The notes beneath the pieces were generated by a model that had not been told where the DNA came from, did no database searches, and saw only the letters and a program-made list of their open reading frames with translations. A stretch of DNA of 64,000 bases, from NCBI GenBank assembly GCA_037893225.1, contig JAZGUH010000087.1, forward strand, positions 806,001 through 870,000. Reading direction: 5' to 3'. Positions within the stretch are counted from its first letter, which is position 1, and each line of letters starts with the position of its first letter. Of this stretch, positions 49,669 through 62,651 are shown piece by piece. The stretch comes from Hippasteria phrygiana (taxonomy: Eukaryota > Echinodermata > Asteroidea > Valvatida > Goniasteridae). The translations under genes were made by a program, and so were the position numbers.

Positions 49669-51755
49669 TTGTGGAGAAAATTCAAACCTCGCAATGTTAA
49701 TTTTCTTTCCGGCCAACATCTGTGTACATATTACCGTCTATTTATTGCTCCATGCATGTCAAATTCCCTGGGGTATGGACTTGCTTTATTCATTCATAAT
49801 TGCATGAAATATCTACCAAATGCAGTAATTTTGACATGTATGGATAGCTTAGATCTGGCGCTACATGTTGCAATCATCGGCGGCTTCCTAGAGTTAAAAC
49901 TTGTGGAGAAAATTCAAACCTCGCAATGTTTATTTTCTTTCCGGCCAACATCTGTGTACATGTTACCGTCTATTTATTGCTCCATGCCTGTCAAATTCCC
50001 TGGGGTATGGACTTGCTTTACTCATTCATAATTGCATGAAATATCAACCAAATTCAGTAATTTTGACATGTATGGCTAGCTTAGATCTGGCGCTACATGT
50101 TGCAATTATCGGCGGCTTCTTAGAGTTAACACTTGTGGAGAAAATTCAAACCTCGCAATGTTTATTTTCTTTCCGGCCAACATCTGTGTACATGTTACCG
50201 TCTATTTATTGCTCCATGCCTGTCAAATTCCCTGGGGTATGGACTTGCTTTACTCATTCATAATTGCATGAAATATCAACCAAATGCAGTAATTTTGACA
50301 TGTATGTATAGCTTAGATCTGGCGCTACATGTTGCAATCATCGGCGGCTTCCCAGAGTTAAAACTTGTGGAGAAAATTCAAACCTCGCAATGTTTATTTT
50401 CTTTCCGGCCAACATCTGTGTGCATATTACCGTCTATTTATTGCTCCATGCATGTCAAATTCCCTGGGGTATGGACTTGCTTTACTCATTCATAATTGCA
50501 TGAAATATCAACCAAATTCAGTAATTTTGACATGTATGGATAGCTTAGATCTGGCGCTACATGTTGCAATTATCGGCGGCTTCTTAGAGTTAACACTTGT
50601 GGAGAAAATTCAAACCTCGCAATGTTTATTTTCTTTCCGGCCAACATCTGTGTACATGTTACCGTCTATTTATTGCTCCATGCCTGTCAAATTCCCTGGG
50701 GTATGGACTTGCTTTACTCATTCATAATTGCATGAAATATCAACCAAATGCAGTAATTTTGACATGTATGTATAGCTTAGATCTGGCGCTACATGTTGCA
50801 ATCATCGGCGGCTTCCCAGAGTTAAAACTTGTGGAGAAAATTCAAACCTCGCAATGTTTATTTTCTTTCCGGCCAACATCTGTGTACATGTTACCGTCTA
50901 TTTATTGCTCCATGCATGTCAAATTCCCTGGGGTATGGACTTGCTTTACTCATTCATAATTGCATGAAATATCAACCAAATTCAGTAATTTTGACATGTA
51001 TGGATAGCTTAGATCTGGCGCTACATGTTGCAATCATTGGCGGCTTCTTAGAGTTAACACTTGTGGAGAAAATTCAAACCTCGCAATGTTTATTTTCTTT
51101 CCGGCCAACATCTGTGTACATGTTACCGTCTATTTATTGCTCCATGCCTGTCAAATTCCCTGGGGTATGGACTTGCTTTACTCATTCATAATTGCATGAA
51201 ATATCAACCAAATGCAGTAATTTTGACATGTATGTATAGCTTAGATCTGGCGCTACATGTTGCAATCATTGGCGGCTTCCCAGAGTTAAAACTTGTGGAG
51301 AAAATTCAAACCTCGCAATGTTTATTTTCTTTCCGGCCAACATCTGTGTACATGTTACCGTCTATTTATTGCTCCATGCATGTCAAATTCCCTGGGGTAT
51401 GGACTTGCTTTACTCATTCATAATTGCATGAAATATCAACCAAATTCAGTAATTTTGACATGTATGGATAGCTTAGATCTGGCGCTACATGTTGCAATTA
51501 TCGGCGGCTTCTTAGAGTTAAAACTTGTGGAGAAAATTCAAACCTCGCAATGTTTATTTTCTTTCCGGCCAACATCTGTGTGCATATTACCTTCTATTTA
51601 TTGCTCCATGCCTGTCAAATTCCCCAGGGTATGACTTGCTTTACTCATTCATAATTGCATGAAATATCAACCAAATTCAGTAATTTTGACATGTATGGAT
51701 AGCTTAGATCTGGCGCTACATGTTGCAATCATCGGCGGCTTCCCAGAGTTAAAAC
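49669..51755 (+). repeat. HOR 9-mer, 2,087 bp
   Basis: Nc 49669, P 49901, Q 50133, Xb 50365, Q 50597, Xr 50829, Q 51061 (C210T at 51270), R 51293, S 51525. Xr also has C210T (51038), a marker otherwise seen only in Q. Confidence 0.9.
50829..51060 (+). repeat. Mosaic monomer Xr with Q patch
   Basis: R-like front, then T207C and C210T of a Q monomer, then T220, T221 and C230 of Xb or P. Three sources within 232 bp imply at least two switches; the last lies between 210 and 220 of the monomer (51038-51048). Confidence 0.78.
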
Positions 51756-53609
51756 TTGTGGAGAAAATTCAAACCTCGCAATGTTAATTTTCTTTCCGGC
51801 CAACATCTGTGTACATATTACCGTCTATTTATTGCTCCATGCATGTCAAATTCCCTGGGGTATGGACTTGCTTTATTCATTCATAATTGCATGAAATATC
51901 TACCAAATGCAGTAATTTTGACATGTATGGATAGCTTAGATCTGGCGCTACATGTTGCAATCATCGGCGGCTTCCTAGAGTTAAAACTTGTGGAGAAAAT
52001 TCAAACCTCGCAATGTTTATTTTCTTTCCGGCCAACATCTGTGTACATGTTACCGTCTATTTATTGCTCCATGCCTGTCAAATTCCCTGGGGTATGGACT
52101 TGCTTTACTCATTCATAATTGCATGAAATATCAACCAAATTCAGTAATTTTGACATGTATGGCTAGCTTAGATCTGGCGCTACATGTTGCAATTATCGGC
52201 GGCTTCTTAGAGTTAACACTTGTGGAGAAAATTCAAACCTCGCAATGTTTATTTTCTTTCCGGCCAACATCTGTGTACATGTTACCGTCTATTTATTGCT
52301 CCATGCCTGTCAAATTCCCTGGGGTATGGACTTGCTTTACTCATTCATAATTGCATGAAATATCAACCAAATGCAGTAATTTTGACATGTATGTATAGCT
52401 TAGATCTGGCGCTACATGTTGCAATCATCGGCGGCTTCCCAGAGTTAAAACTTGTGGAGAAAATTCAAACCTCGCAATGTTTATTTTCTTTCCGGCCAAC
52501 ATCTGTGTACATGTTACCGTCTATTTATTGCTCCATGCATGTCAAATTCCCTGGGGTATGGACTTGCTTTACTCATTCATAATTGCATGAAATATCAACC
52601 AAATTCAGTAATTTTGACATGTATGGATAGCTTAGATCTGGCGCTACATGTTGCAATTATCGGCGGCTTCTTAGAGTTAAAACTTGTGGAGAAAATTCTA
52701 ACCTCGCAATGTTTATTTTCTTTCCGGCCAACATCTGTGTGCATATTACCTTCTATTTATTGCTCCATGCCTGTCAAATTCCCCAGGGTATGACTTGCTT
52801 TACTCATTCATAATTGCATGAAATATCAACCAAATTCAGTAATTTTGACATGTATGGATAGCTTAGATCTGGCGCTACATGTTGCAATCATCGGCGGCTT
52901 CTTAGAGTTAACACTTGTGGAGAAAATTCAAACCTCGCAATGTTTATTTTCTTTCCGGCCAACATCTGTGTACATGTTACCGTCTATTTATTGCTCCATG
53001 CCTGTCAAATTCCCTGGGGTATGGACTTGCTTTACTCATTCATAATTGCATGAAATATCAACCAAATGCAGTAATTTTGACATGTATGTATAGCTTAGAT
53101 CTGGCGCTACATGTTGCAATCATTGGCGGCTTCCCAGAGTTAAAACTTGTGGAGAAAATTCAAACCTCGCAATGTTTATTTTCTTTCCGGCCAACATCTG
53201 TGTACATGTTACCGTCTATTTATTGCTCCATGCATGTCAAATTCCCTGGGGTATGGACTTGCTTTACTCATTCATAATTGCATGAAATATCAACCAAATT
53301 CAGTAATTTTGACATGTATGGATAGCTTAGATCTGGCGCTACATGTTGCAATTATCGGCGGCTTCTTAGAGTTAAAACTTGTGGAGAAAATTCAAACCTC
53401 GCAATGTTTATTTTCTTTCCGGCCAACATCTGTGTGCATATTACCTTCTATTTATTGCTCCATGCCTGTCAAATTCCCCAGGGTATGACTTGCTTTACTC
53501 ATTCATAATTGCATGAAATATCAACCAAATTCAGTAATTTTGACATGTATGGATAGCTTAGATCTGGCGCTACATGTTGCAATCATCGGCGGCTTCCCAG
53601 AGTTAAAAC
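51756..53609 (+). repeat. HOR 8-mer, 1,854 bp, two short monomers
   Basis: Nc 51756, P 51988, Q 52220, R 52452, S/X 52684 (231 bp; A-to-T at 52699), Q 52915, R 53147, S 53379. Two 231-bp monomers make it 2 bp short of 8 x 232. Q 52915 has C210T (53124). Confidence 0.9.
52684..52914 (+). repeat. Hybrid monomer S/X
   Basis: S through T207C (A58G, G62A, G68T, CCCCAGGG, 1-bp deletion), then Xb or P type at 220, 221 and 230. The exchange lies within about 13 bp. It is followed by Q rather than N, so an S was used as an Xb position. Confidence 0.86.
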
Positions 53610-55696
53610 TTGTGGAGAAAATTCAAACCTCGCAATGTTAATTTTCTTTCCGGCCAACATCTGTGTACATATTACCTTCTATTTATTGCTCCATGCATGT
53701 CAAATTCCCTGGGGTATGGACTTGCTTTATTCATTCATAATTGCATGAAATATCTACCAAATGCAGTAATTTTGACATGTATGGATAGCTTAGATCTGGC
53801 GCTACATGTTGCAATCATCGGCGGCTTCCTAGAGTTAAAACTTGTGGAGAAAATTCAAACCTCGCAATGTTTATTTTCTTTCCGGCCAACATCTGTGTAC
53901 ATGTTACCGTCTATTTATTGCTCCATGCCTGTCAAATTCCCTGGGGTATGGACTTGCTTTACTCATTCATAATTGCATGAAATATCAACCAAATTCAGTA
54001 ATTTTGACATGTATGGCTAGCTTAGATCTGGCGCTACATGTTGCAATTATCGGCGGCTTCTTAGAGTTAACACTTGTGGAGAAAATTCAAACCTCGCAAT
54101 GTTTATTTTCTTTCCGGCCAACATCTGTGTACATGTTACCGTCTATTTATTGCTCCATGCCTGTCAAATTCCCTGGGGTATGGACTTGCTTTACTCATTC
54201 ATAATTGCATGAAATATCAACCAAATGCAGTAATTTTGACATGTATGTATAGCTTAGATCTGGCGCTACATGTTGCAATCATCGGCGGCTTCCCAGAGTT
54301 AAAACTTGTGGAGAAAATTCAAACCTCGCAATGTTTATTTTCTTTCCGGCCAACATCTGTGTGCATATTACCGTCTATTTATTGCTCCATGCATGTCAAA
54401 TTCCCTGGGGTATGGACTTGCTTTACTCATTCATAATTGCATGAAATATCAACCAAATTCAGTAATTTTGACATGTATGGATAGCTTAGATCTGGCGCTA
54501 CATGTTGCAATTATCGGCGGCTTCTTAGAGTTAACACTTGTGGAGAAAATTCAAACCTCGCAATGTTTATTTTCTTTCCGGCCAACATCTGTGTACATGT
54601 TACCGTCTATTTATTGCTCCATGCCTGTCAAATTCCCTGGGGTATGGACTTGCTTTACTCATTCATAATTGCATGAAATATCAACCAAATGCAGTAATTT
54701 TGACATGTATGTATAGCTTAGATCTGGCGCTACATGTTGCAATCATCGGCGGCTTCCCAGAGTTAAAACTTGTGGAGAAAATTCAAACCTCGCAATGTTT
54801 ATTTTCTTTCCGGCCAACATCTGTGTGCATATTACCGTCTATTTATTGCTCCATGCATGTCAAATTCCCTGGGGTATGGACTTGCTTTACTCATTCATAA
54901 TTGCATGAAATATCAACCAAATTCAGTAATTTTGACATGTATGGATAGCTTAGATCTGGCGCTACATGTTGCAATTATCGGCGGCTTCTTAGAGTTAACA
55001 CTTGTGGAGAAAATTCAAACCTCGCAATGTTTATTTTCTTTCCGGCCAACATCTGTGTACATGTTACCGTCTATTTATTGCTCCATGCCTGTCAAATTCC
55101 CTGGGGTATGGACTTGCTTTACTCATTCATAATTGCATGAAATATCAACCAAATGCAGTAATTTTGACATGTATGTATAGCTTAGATCTGGCGCTACATG
55201 TTGCAATCATCGGCGGCTTCCCAGAGTTAAAACTTGTGGAGAAAATTCAAACCTCGCAATGTTTATTTTCTTTCCGGCCAACATCTGTGTACATGTTACC
55301 GTCTATTTATTGCTCCATGCATGTCAAATTCCCTGGGGTATGGACTTGCTTTACTCATTCATAATTGCATGAAATATCAACCAAATTCAGTAATTTTGAC
55401 ATGTATGGGTAGCTTAGATCTGGCGCTACATGTTGCAATTATCGGCGGCTTCTTAGAGTTAAAACTTGTGGAGAAAATTCAAACCTCGCAATGTTTATTT
55501 TCTTTCCGGCCAACATCTGTGTGCATATTACCTTCTATTTATTGCTCCATGCCTGTCAAATTCCCCAGGGTATGACTTGCTTTACTCATTCATAATTGCA
55601 TGAAATATCAACCAAATTCAGTAATTTTGACATGTATGGATAGCTTAGATCTGGCGCTACATGTTGCAATCATCGGCGGCTTCCCAGAGTTAAAAC
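53610..55696 (+). repeat. HOR 9-mer, 2,087 bp, with Q-Xb dimers
   Basis: Nc 53610 (G68T at 53677), P 53842, Q 54074, Xb 54306, Q 54538, Xb 54770, Q 55002, R 55234 (A-to-G at 55409), S 55466. Q-Xb is repeated as a 464-bp dimer. Confidence 0.9.
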
Positions 55697-56855
55697 TTGT
55701 GGAGAAAATTCAAACCTCGCAATGTTAATTTTCTTTCCGGCCAACATCTGTGTACATATTACCGTCTATTTATTGCTCCATGCATGTCAAATTCCCTGGG
55801 GTATGGACTTGCTTTATTCATTCATAATTGCATGAAATATCAACCAAATGCAGTATTTTTGACATGTATGGATAGCTTAGATCTGGCGCTACATGTTGCA
55901 ATCATCGGCGGCTTCCTAGAGTTAAAACTTGTGGAGAAAATTCAAACCTCGCAATGTTTATTTTCTTTCCGGCCAACATCTGTGTACATGTTACCGTCTA
56001 TTTATTGCTCCATGCCTGTCAAATTCCCTGGGGTATGGACTTGCTTTACTCATTCATAATTGCATGAAATATCAACCAAATTCAGTAATTTTGACATGTA
56101 TGGATAGCTTAGATCTGGCGCTACATGTTGCAATTATCGGCGGCTTCTTAGAGTTAACACTTGTGGAGAAAATTCAAACCTCGCAATGTTTATTTTCTTT
56201 CCGGCCAACATCTGTGTACATGTTACCGTCTATTTATTGCTCCATGCATGTCAAATTCCCTGGGGTATGGACTTGCTTTACTCATTCATAATTGCATGAA
56301 ATATCAACCAAATGCAGTAATTTTGACATGTATGTATAGCTTAGATCTGGCGCTACATGTTGCAATCATCGGCGGCTTCCCAGAGTTAAAACTTGTGGAG
56401 AAAATTCAAACCTCGCAATGTTTATTTTCTTTCCGGCCAACATCTGTGTACATGTTACCGTCTATTTATTGCTCCATGCATGTCAAATTCCCTGGGGTAT
56501 GGACTTGCTTTACTCTTTCATAATTGCATGAAATATCAACCAAATTCAGCAATTTTGACATGTATGGATAGCTTAGATCTGGCGCTACATGTTGCAATTA
56601 TCGGCGGCTTCTTAGAGTTAAAACTTGTGGAGAAAATTCAAACCTCGCAATGTTTATTTTCTTTCCGGCCAACATCTGTGTGCATATTACCTTCTATTTA
56701 TTGCTCCATGCCTGTCAAATTCCCCAGGGTATGACTTGCTTTACTCATTCATAATTGCATGAAATATCAACCAAATTCAGTAATTTTGACATGTATGGAT
56801 AGCTTAGATCTGGCGCTACATGTTGCAATCATCGGCGGCTTACCAGAGTTAAAAC
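55697..56855 (+). repeat. HOR 5-mer, 1,159 bp, with W
   Basis: N 55697, Pd 55929, W 56161, R 56393 (A124T at 56516; T-to-C at 56550), S 56625 (C219A at 56842). A124T and C219A match units at 27875 and 32975. A W monomer replaces the usual Q. Confidence 0.88.
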
Positions 56856-58942
56856 TTGTGGAGAAAATTCAAACCTCGCAATGTTAATTTTCTTTCCGGC
56901 CAACATCTGTGTACATATTACCGTCTATTTATTGCTCCATGCATGTCAAATTCCCTGGGGTATGGACTTGCTTTATTCATTCATAATTGCATGAAATATC
57001 AACCAAATGCAGTAATTTTGACATGTATGGATAGCTTAGATCTGGCGCTACATGTTGCAATCATCGGCGGCTTCCTAGAGTTAAAACTTGTGGAGAAAAT
57101 TCAAACCTCGCAATGTTTATTTTCTTTCCGGCCAACATCTGTGTACATGTTACCGTCTATTTATTGCTCCATGCCTGTCAAATTCCCTGGGGTATGGACT
57201 TGCTTTACTCATTCATAATTGCATGAAATATCAACCAAATTCAGTAATTGTGACATGTATGGCTAGCTTAGATCTGGCGCTACATGTTGCAATTATCGGC
57301 GGCTTCTTAGAGTTAACACTTGTGGAGAAAATTCAAACCTCGCAATGTTTATTTTCTTTCCGGCCAACATCTGTGTACATGTTACCGTCTATTTATTGCT
57401 CCATGCCTGTCAAATTCCCTGGGGTATGGACTTGCTTTACTCATTCATAATTGCATGAAATATCAACCAAATGCAGTAATTTTGACATGTATGTATAGCT
57501 TAGATCTGGCGCTACATGTTGCAATCATCGGCGGCTTCCCAGAGTTAAAACTTGTGGAGAAAATTCAAACCTCGCAATGTTTATTTTCTTTCCGGCCAAC
57601 ATCTGTGTACATGTTACCGTCTATTTATTGCTCCATGCCTGTCAAATTCCCTGGGGTATGGACTTGCTTTACTCATTCATAATTGCATGAAATATCAACC
57701 AAATTCAGTAATTTTGACATGTATGGCTAGCTTAGATCTGGCGCTACATGTTGCAATTATCGGCGGCTTCTTAGAGTTAACACTTGTGGAGAAAATTCAA
57801 ACCTCGCAATGTTTATTTTCTTTCCGGCCAACATCTGTGTACATGTTACCGTCTATTTATTGCTCCATGCCTGTCAAATTCCCTGGGGTATGGACTTGCT
57901 TTACTCATTCATAATTGCATGAAATATCAACCAAATGCAGTAATTTTGACATGTATGTATAGCTTAGATCTGGCGCTACATGTTGCAATCATCGGCGGCT
58001 TCCCAGAGTTAAAACTTGTGGAGAAAATTCAAACCTCGCAATGTTTATTTTCTTTCCGGCCAACATCTGTGTGCATATTACCGTCTATTTATTGCTCCAT
58101 GCATGTCAAATTCCCTGGGGTATGGACTTGCTTTACTCATTCATAATTGCATGAAATATCAACCAAATTCAGTAATTTTGACATGTATGGATAGCTTAGA
58201 TCTGGCGCTACATGTTGCAATTATCGGCGGCTTCTTAGAGTTAACACTTGTGGAGAAAATTCAAACCTCGCAATGTTTATTTTCTTTCCGGCCAACATCT
58301 GTGTACATGTTACCGTCTATTTATTGCTCCATGCCTGTCAAATTCCCTGGGGTATGGACTTGCTTTACTCATTCATAATTGCATGAAATATCAACCAAAT
58401 GCAGTAATTTTGACATGTATGTATAGCTTAGATCTGGCGCTACATGTTGCAATCATCGGCGGCTTCCCAGAGTTAAAACTTGTGGAGAAAATTCAAACCT
58501 CGCAATGTTTATTTTCTTTCCGGCCAACATCTGTGTACATGTTACCGTCTATTTATTGCTCCATGCATGTCAAATTCCCTGGGGTATGGACTTGCTTTAC
58601 TCATTCATAATTGCATGAAATATCAACCAAATTCAGTAATTTTGACATGTATGGATAGCTTAGATCTGGCGCTACATGTTGCAATTATCGGCGGCTTCTT
58701 AGAGTTAAAACTTGTGGAGAAAATTCAAACCTCGCAATGTTTATTTTCTTTCCGGCCAACATCTGTGTGCATATTACCTTCTATTTATTGCTCCATGCCT
58801 GTCAAATTCCCCAGGGTATGACTTGCTTTACTCATTCATAATTGCATGAAATATCAACCAAATTCAGTAATTTTGACATGTATGGATAGCTTAGATCTGG
58901 CGCTACATGTTGCAATCATCGGCGGCTTCCCAGAGTTAAAAC
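56856..58942 (+). repeat. HOR 9-mer, 2,087 bp
   Basis: Nb 56856, P 57088 (T-to-G at 57250), Q 57320, P 57552, Q 57784, Xb 58016, Q 58248, R 58480, S 58712. The Nb-P-Q-P start matches 29034 and 34134. Confidence 0.9.
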
Positions 58943-60101
58943 TTGTGGAGAAAATTCAAACCTCGCAATGTTAATTTTCTTTCCGGCCAACATCTGTGTA
59001 CATATTACCGTCTATTTATTGCTCCATGCATGTCAAATTCCCTGGGGTATGGACTTGCTTTATTCATTCATAATTGCATGAAATATCAACCAAATGCAGT
59101 ATTTTTGACATGTATGGATAGCTTAGATCTGGCGCTACATGTTGCAATCATCGGCGGCTTCCTAGAGTTAAAACTTGTGGAGAAAATTCAAACCTCGCAA
59201 TGTTTATTTTCTTTCCGGCCAACATCTGTGTACATGTTACCGTCTATTTATTGCTCCATGCCTGTCAAATTCCCTGGGGTATGGACTTGCTTTACTCATT
59301 CATAATTGCATGAAATATCAACCAAATTCAGTAATTTTGACATGTATGGCTAGCTTAGATCTGGCGCTACATGTTGCAATTATCGGCGGCTTCTTAGAGT
59401 TAACACTTGTGGAGAAAATTCAAACCTCGCAATGTTTATTTTCTTTCCGGCCAACATCTGTGTACATGTTACCGTCTATTTATTGCTCCATGCCTGTCAA
59501 ATTCCCTGGGGTATGGACTTGCTTTACTCATTCATAATTGCATGAAATATCAACCAAATGCAGTAATTTTGACATGTATGTATAGCTTAGATCTGGCGCT
59601 ACATGTTGCAATCATTGGCGGCTTCCCAGAGTTAAAACTTGTGGAGAAAATTCAAACCTCGCAATGTTTATTTTCTTTCCGGCCAACATCTGTGTACATG
59701 TTACCGTATATTTATTGCTCCATGCATGTCAAATTCCCTGGGGTATGGACTTGCTTTACTCATTCATAATTGCATGAAATATCAACCAAATTCAGTAATT
59801 TTGACATGTATGGATAGCTTAGATCTGGCGCTACATGTTGCAATTATCGGCGGCTTCTTAGAGTTAAAACTTGTGGAGAAAATTCAAACCTCGCAATGTT
59901 TATTTTCTTTCCGGCCAACATCTGTGTGCATATTACCTTCTATTTATTGCTCCATGCCTGTCAAATTCCCCAGGGTATGACTTGCTTTACTCATTCATAA
60001 TTGCATGAAATATCAACCAAATTCAGTAATTTTGACATGTATGGATAGCTTAGATCTGGCGCTACATGTTGCAATCATCGGCGGCTTCCCAGAGTTAAAA
60101 C
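58943..60101 (+). repeat. HOR 5-mer, 1,159 bp
   Basis: N 58943, P 59175, Q 59407 (C210T at 59616), R 59639 (C70A at 59708), S 59871. It is N-headed but has P instead of Pd, unlike the other N-headed short units of the right domain. Confidence 0.9.
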
Positions 60102-61492
60102 TTGTGGAGAAAATTCAAACCTCGCAATGTTAATTTTCTTTCCGGCCAACATCTGTGTACATATTACCGTCTATTTATTGCTCCATGCATGTCAAATTCC
60201 CTGGGGTATGGACTTGCTTTATTCATTCATAATTGCATGAAATATCTACCAAATGCAGTAATTTTGACATGTATGGATAGCTTAGATCTGGCGCTACATG
60301 TTGCAATCATCGGCGGCTTCCTAGAGTTAAAACTTGTGGAGAAAATTCAAACCTCGCAATGTTTATTTTCTTTCCGGCCAACATCTGTGTACATGTTACC
60401 GTCTATTTATTGCTCCATGCCTGTCAAATTCCCTGGGGTATGGACTTGCTTTACTCATTCATAATTGCATGAAATATCAACCAAATTCAGTAATTTTGAC
60501 ATGTATGGCTAGCTTAGATCTGGCGCTACATGTTGCAATTATCGGCGGCTTCTTAGAGTTAACACTTGTGGAGAAAATTCAAACCTCGCAATGTTTATTT
60601 TCTTTCCGGCCAACATCTGTGTACATGTTACCGTCTATTTATTGCTCCATGCCTGTCAAATTCCCTGGGGTATGGACTTGCTTTACTCATTCATAATTGC
60701 ATGAAATATCAACCAAATGCAGTAATTTTGACATGTATGTATAGCTTAGATCTGGCGCTACATGTTGCAATCATCGGCGGCTTCCCAGAGTTAAAACTTG
60801 TGGAGAAAATTCAAACCTCGCAATGTTTATTTTCTTTCCGGCCAACATCTGTGTGCATATTACCGTCTATTTATTGCTCCATGCATGTCAAATTCCCTGG
60901 GGTATGGACTTGCTTTACTCATTCATAATTGCATGAAATATCAACCAAATTCAGTAATTTTGACATGTATGGATAGCTTAGATCTGGCGCTACATGTTGC
61001 AATTATCGGCGGCTTCTTAGAGTTAACACTTGTGGAGAAAATTCAAACCTCGCAATGTTTATTTTCTTTCCGGCCAACATCTGTGTACATGTTACCGTCT
61101 ATTTATTGCTCCATGCCTGTCAAATTCCCTGGGGTATGGACTTGCTTTACTCATTCATAATTGCATGAAATATCAACCAAATGCAGTAATTTTGACATGT
61201 ATGTATAGCTTAGATCTGGCGCTACATGTTGCAATCATCGGCGGCTTCCCAGAGTTAAAACTTGTGGAGAAAATTCAAACCTCGCAATGTTTATTTTCTT
61301 TCCGGCCAACATCTGTGTACATGTTACCGTCTATTTATTGCTCCATGCCTGTCAAATTCCCCAGGGTATGACTTGCTTTACTCATTCATAATTGCATGAA
61401 ATATCAACCAAATTCAGTAATTTTGACATGTATGGATAGCTTAGATCTGGCGCTACATGTTGCAATCATCGGCGGCTTCCCAGAGTTAAAAC
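60102..61492 (+). repeat. HOR 6-mer, 1,391 bp
   Basis: Nc 60102, P 60334, Q 60566, Xb 60798, Q 61030, Q/S 61262. R is lost through the Q/S hybrid. Confidence 0.9.
61262..61492 (+). repeat. Hybrid monomer Q/S, 231 bp
   Basis: P/Q front (A58, G62, G68) and S back (CCCCAGGG, 1-bp deletion, C176A, T207C, T220C, T221C). The switch lies between about 61329 and 61361. The same hybrid occurs at 62421, 1,159 bp on. Confidence 0.87.
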
Positions 61493-61724
61493 TTGTGGAG
61501 AAAATTCAAACCTCGCAATGTTAATTTTCTTTCCGGCCAACATCTGTGTACATATTACCGTCTATTTATTGCTCCATGCATGTCAAATTCCCTGGGGTAT
61601 GGACTTGCTTTATTCATTCATAATTGCATGAAATATCAACCAAATTCAGTAATTTTGACATGTATGGATAGCTTAGATCTGGCGCTACATGTTGCAATTA
61701 TCGGCGGCTTCTTAGAGTTAACAC
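61493..61724 (+). repeat. Hybrid monomer N/Xb (or N/Pd)
   Basis: N through C121T (T31A, G62A, C88A, C121T), then T154, C176A, T207, T220, C230 as in Xb or Pd. The switch lies between 61613 and 61646. It is the likely joint of the 1,159-bp duplication around it. Confidence 0.85.
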
Positions 61725-62420
61725 TTGTGGAGAAAATTCAAACCTCGCAATGTTTATTTTCTTTCCGGCCAACATCTGTGTACATGTTACCGTCTATTTA
61801 TTGCTCCATGCCTGTCAAATTCCCTGGGGTATGGACTTGCTTTACTCATTCATAATTGCATGAAATATCAACCAAATGCAGTAATTTTGACATGTATGTA
61901 TAGCTTAGATCTGGCGCTACATGTTGCAATCATCGGCGGCTTCCCAGAGTTAAAACTTGTGGAGAAAATTCAAACCTCGCAATGTTTATTTTCTTTCCGG
62001 CCAACATCTGTGTGCATATTACCGTCTATTTATTGCTCCATGCATGTCAAATTCCCTGGGGTATGGACTTGCTTTACTCATTCATAATTGCATGAAATAT
62101 CAACCAAATTCAGTAATTTTGACATGTATGGATAGCTTAGATCTGGCGCTACATGTTGCAATTATCGGCGGCTTCTTAGAGTTAACACTTGTGGAGAAAA
62201 TTCAAACCTCGCAATGTTTATTTTCTTTCCGGCCAACATCTGTGTACATGTTACCGTCTATTTATTGCTCCATGCCTGTCAAATTCCCTGGGGTATGGAC
62301 TTGCTTTACTCATTCATAATTGCATGAAATATCAACCAAATGCAGTAATTTTGACATGTATGTATAGCTTAGATCTGGCGCTACATGTTGCAATCATCGG
62401 CGGCTTCCCAGAGTTAAAAC

Positions 62421-62651
62421 TTGTGGAGAAAATTCAAACCTCGCAATGTTTATTTTCTTTCCGGCCAACATCTGTGTACATGTTACCGTCTATTTATTGC
62501 TCCATGCCTGTCAAATTCCCCAGGGTATGACTTGCTTTACTCATTCATAATTGCATGAAATATCAACCAAATTCAGTAATTTTGACATGTATGGATAGCT
62601 TAGATCTGGCGCTACATGTTGCAATCATCGGCGGCTTCCCAGAGTTAAAAC
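62421..62651 (+). repeat. Hybrid monomer Q/S, second copy
   Basis: Same composition and length as 61262-61492, and followed by a normal N. Confidence 0.87.

Larger units (their letters stand above)
61493..62651 (+). repeat. HOR 5-mer, 1,159 bp, hybrid-headed
   Basis: N/X 61493, Q 61725, Xb 61957, Q 62189, Q/S 62421. Same length as an ordinary 5-mer but different content, and it has neither R nor a normal P. Confidence 0.9.
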
